Shown: positions 40,873 through 40,902 of the stretch, piece after piece
Position numbering within the stretch: position 1 is the stretch's first letter
Layout: each line of letters begins with the position of its first letter
DNA from: Chloroflexota bacterium
GTDB taxonomy: Bacteria; Chloroflexota; Anaerolineae; Anaerolineales; E44-bin32
NCBI GenBank assembly: GCA_022561385.1
Contig: JADFRG010000026.1
Span: 1 to 40,902 of the forward strand
Direction: 5' to 3'
DNA length: 40,902 nt
Notes under the pieces: generated by a model
Database searches by the model: none
Told to the model about the DNA's origin: nothing
The model's input: only the letters and a program-made list of their open reading frames with translations
Program-made: the position numbers and the translations under genes

Positions 40873-40902
40873 TGGTGGTGGTGCCTACGGGGTACCATTT
40901 GA

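Noticed and set aside
40669..40902. Plus-strand open frame at the window end
   Set aside because: It ends inside the window, reads through the direct-repeat operator and has no family likeness.

Overview
The window looks like a piece of a Chloroflexota (Anaerolineae-like) chromosome. The best clues are a PknB-type kinase whose extracellular linker is a long Thr/Pro repeat, a two-domain universal stress protein with a ParB-like front end, a membrane-anchored molybdopterin oxidoreductase, and generally high GC. This placement is inference; no rRNA is present.

Layout. (1) 1-7393: a small unknown protein, a CcrM-like adenine methyltransferase, a one-helix membrane protein, a tRNA-Gly/tRNA-Cys pair with its own promoter, the kinase, and a coupled pair of universal stress protein and metallophosphoesterase. 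(2) 7768-12157, plus strand: a respiratory-looking cluster of a membrane-anchored sulfite-oxidase-family enzyme, a type II NADH dehydrogenase fused to a membrane module, and a membrane protein built from the same module. The first and third genes are damaged: one 1-base frameshift, and two in-frame TGA codons exactly where tryptophan is expected. (3) 12373-14286: formate-tetrahydrofolate ligase. (4) 35943 down to 14283, minus strand: a run of one-carbon and glycerol genes. It holds two modules, each a DMGDH/sarcosine-dehydrogenase-like flavoprotein paired with a DmdA/GcvT-like aminomethyltransferase; two MetF proteins, one with a MetV partner; a PbfA-like PLP enzyme; a YitT membrane protein; a half-length PfkB kinase; a GntR regulator; a histidine phosphatase; a GCS2 ligase; a class I glutamine amidotransferase; an SDR; and glpD-glpK. 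(5) 36518-40902: two unrelated methyltransferase-like proteins, the second visibly AT-richer, and an AraC regulator followed by a two-site direct repeat.

How it fits together. The DMGDH-like flavoproteins would strip N-methyl groups to methylene-THF. The DmdA-like proteins would make methyl- or methylene-THF. MetF/MetV can interconvert these forms, and Fhs can release formate with ATP. A methylated-amine, betaine or sulfonium demethylation locus is therefore a reasonable reading, but substrates cannot be fixed from sequence alone.

The most interesting regulatory signal is a palindrome (GGTACATACC or its reverse complement) in the same sense context, AAAGGTA-NN-TACCA, upstream of both modules. 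At the second module it sits just downstream of a clean sigma70 promoter and just upstream of a decayed 45-codon remnant of a GntR gene. This implies that a regulator-plus-demethylase module was duplicated, one regulator was lost, and the surviving regulator probably controls both copies.
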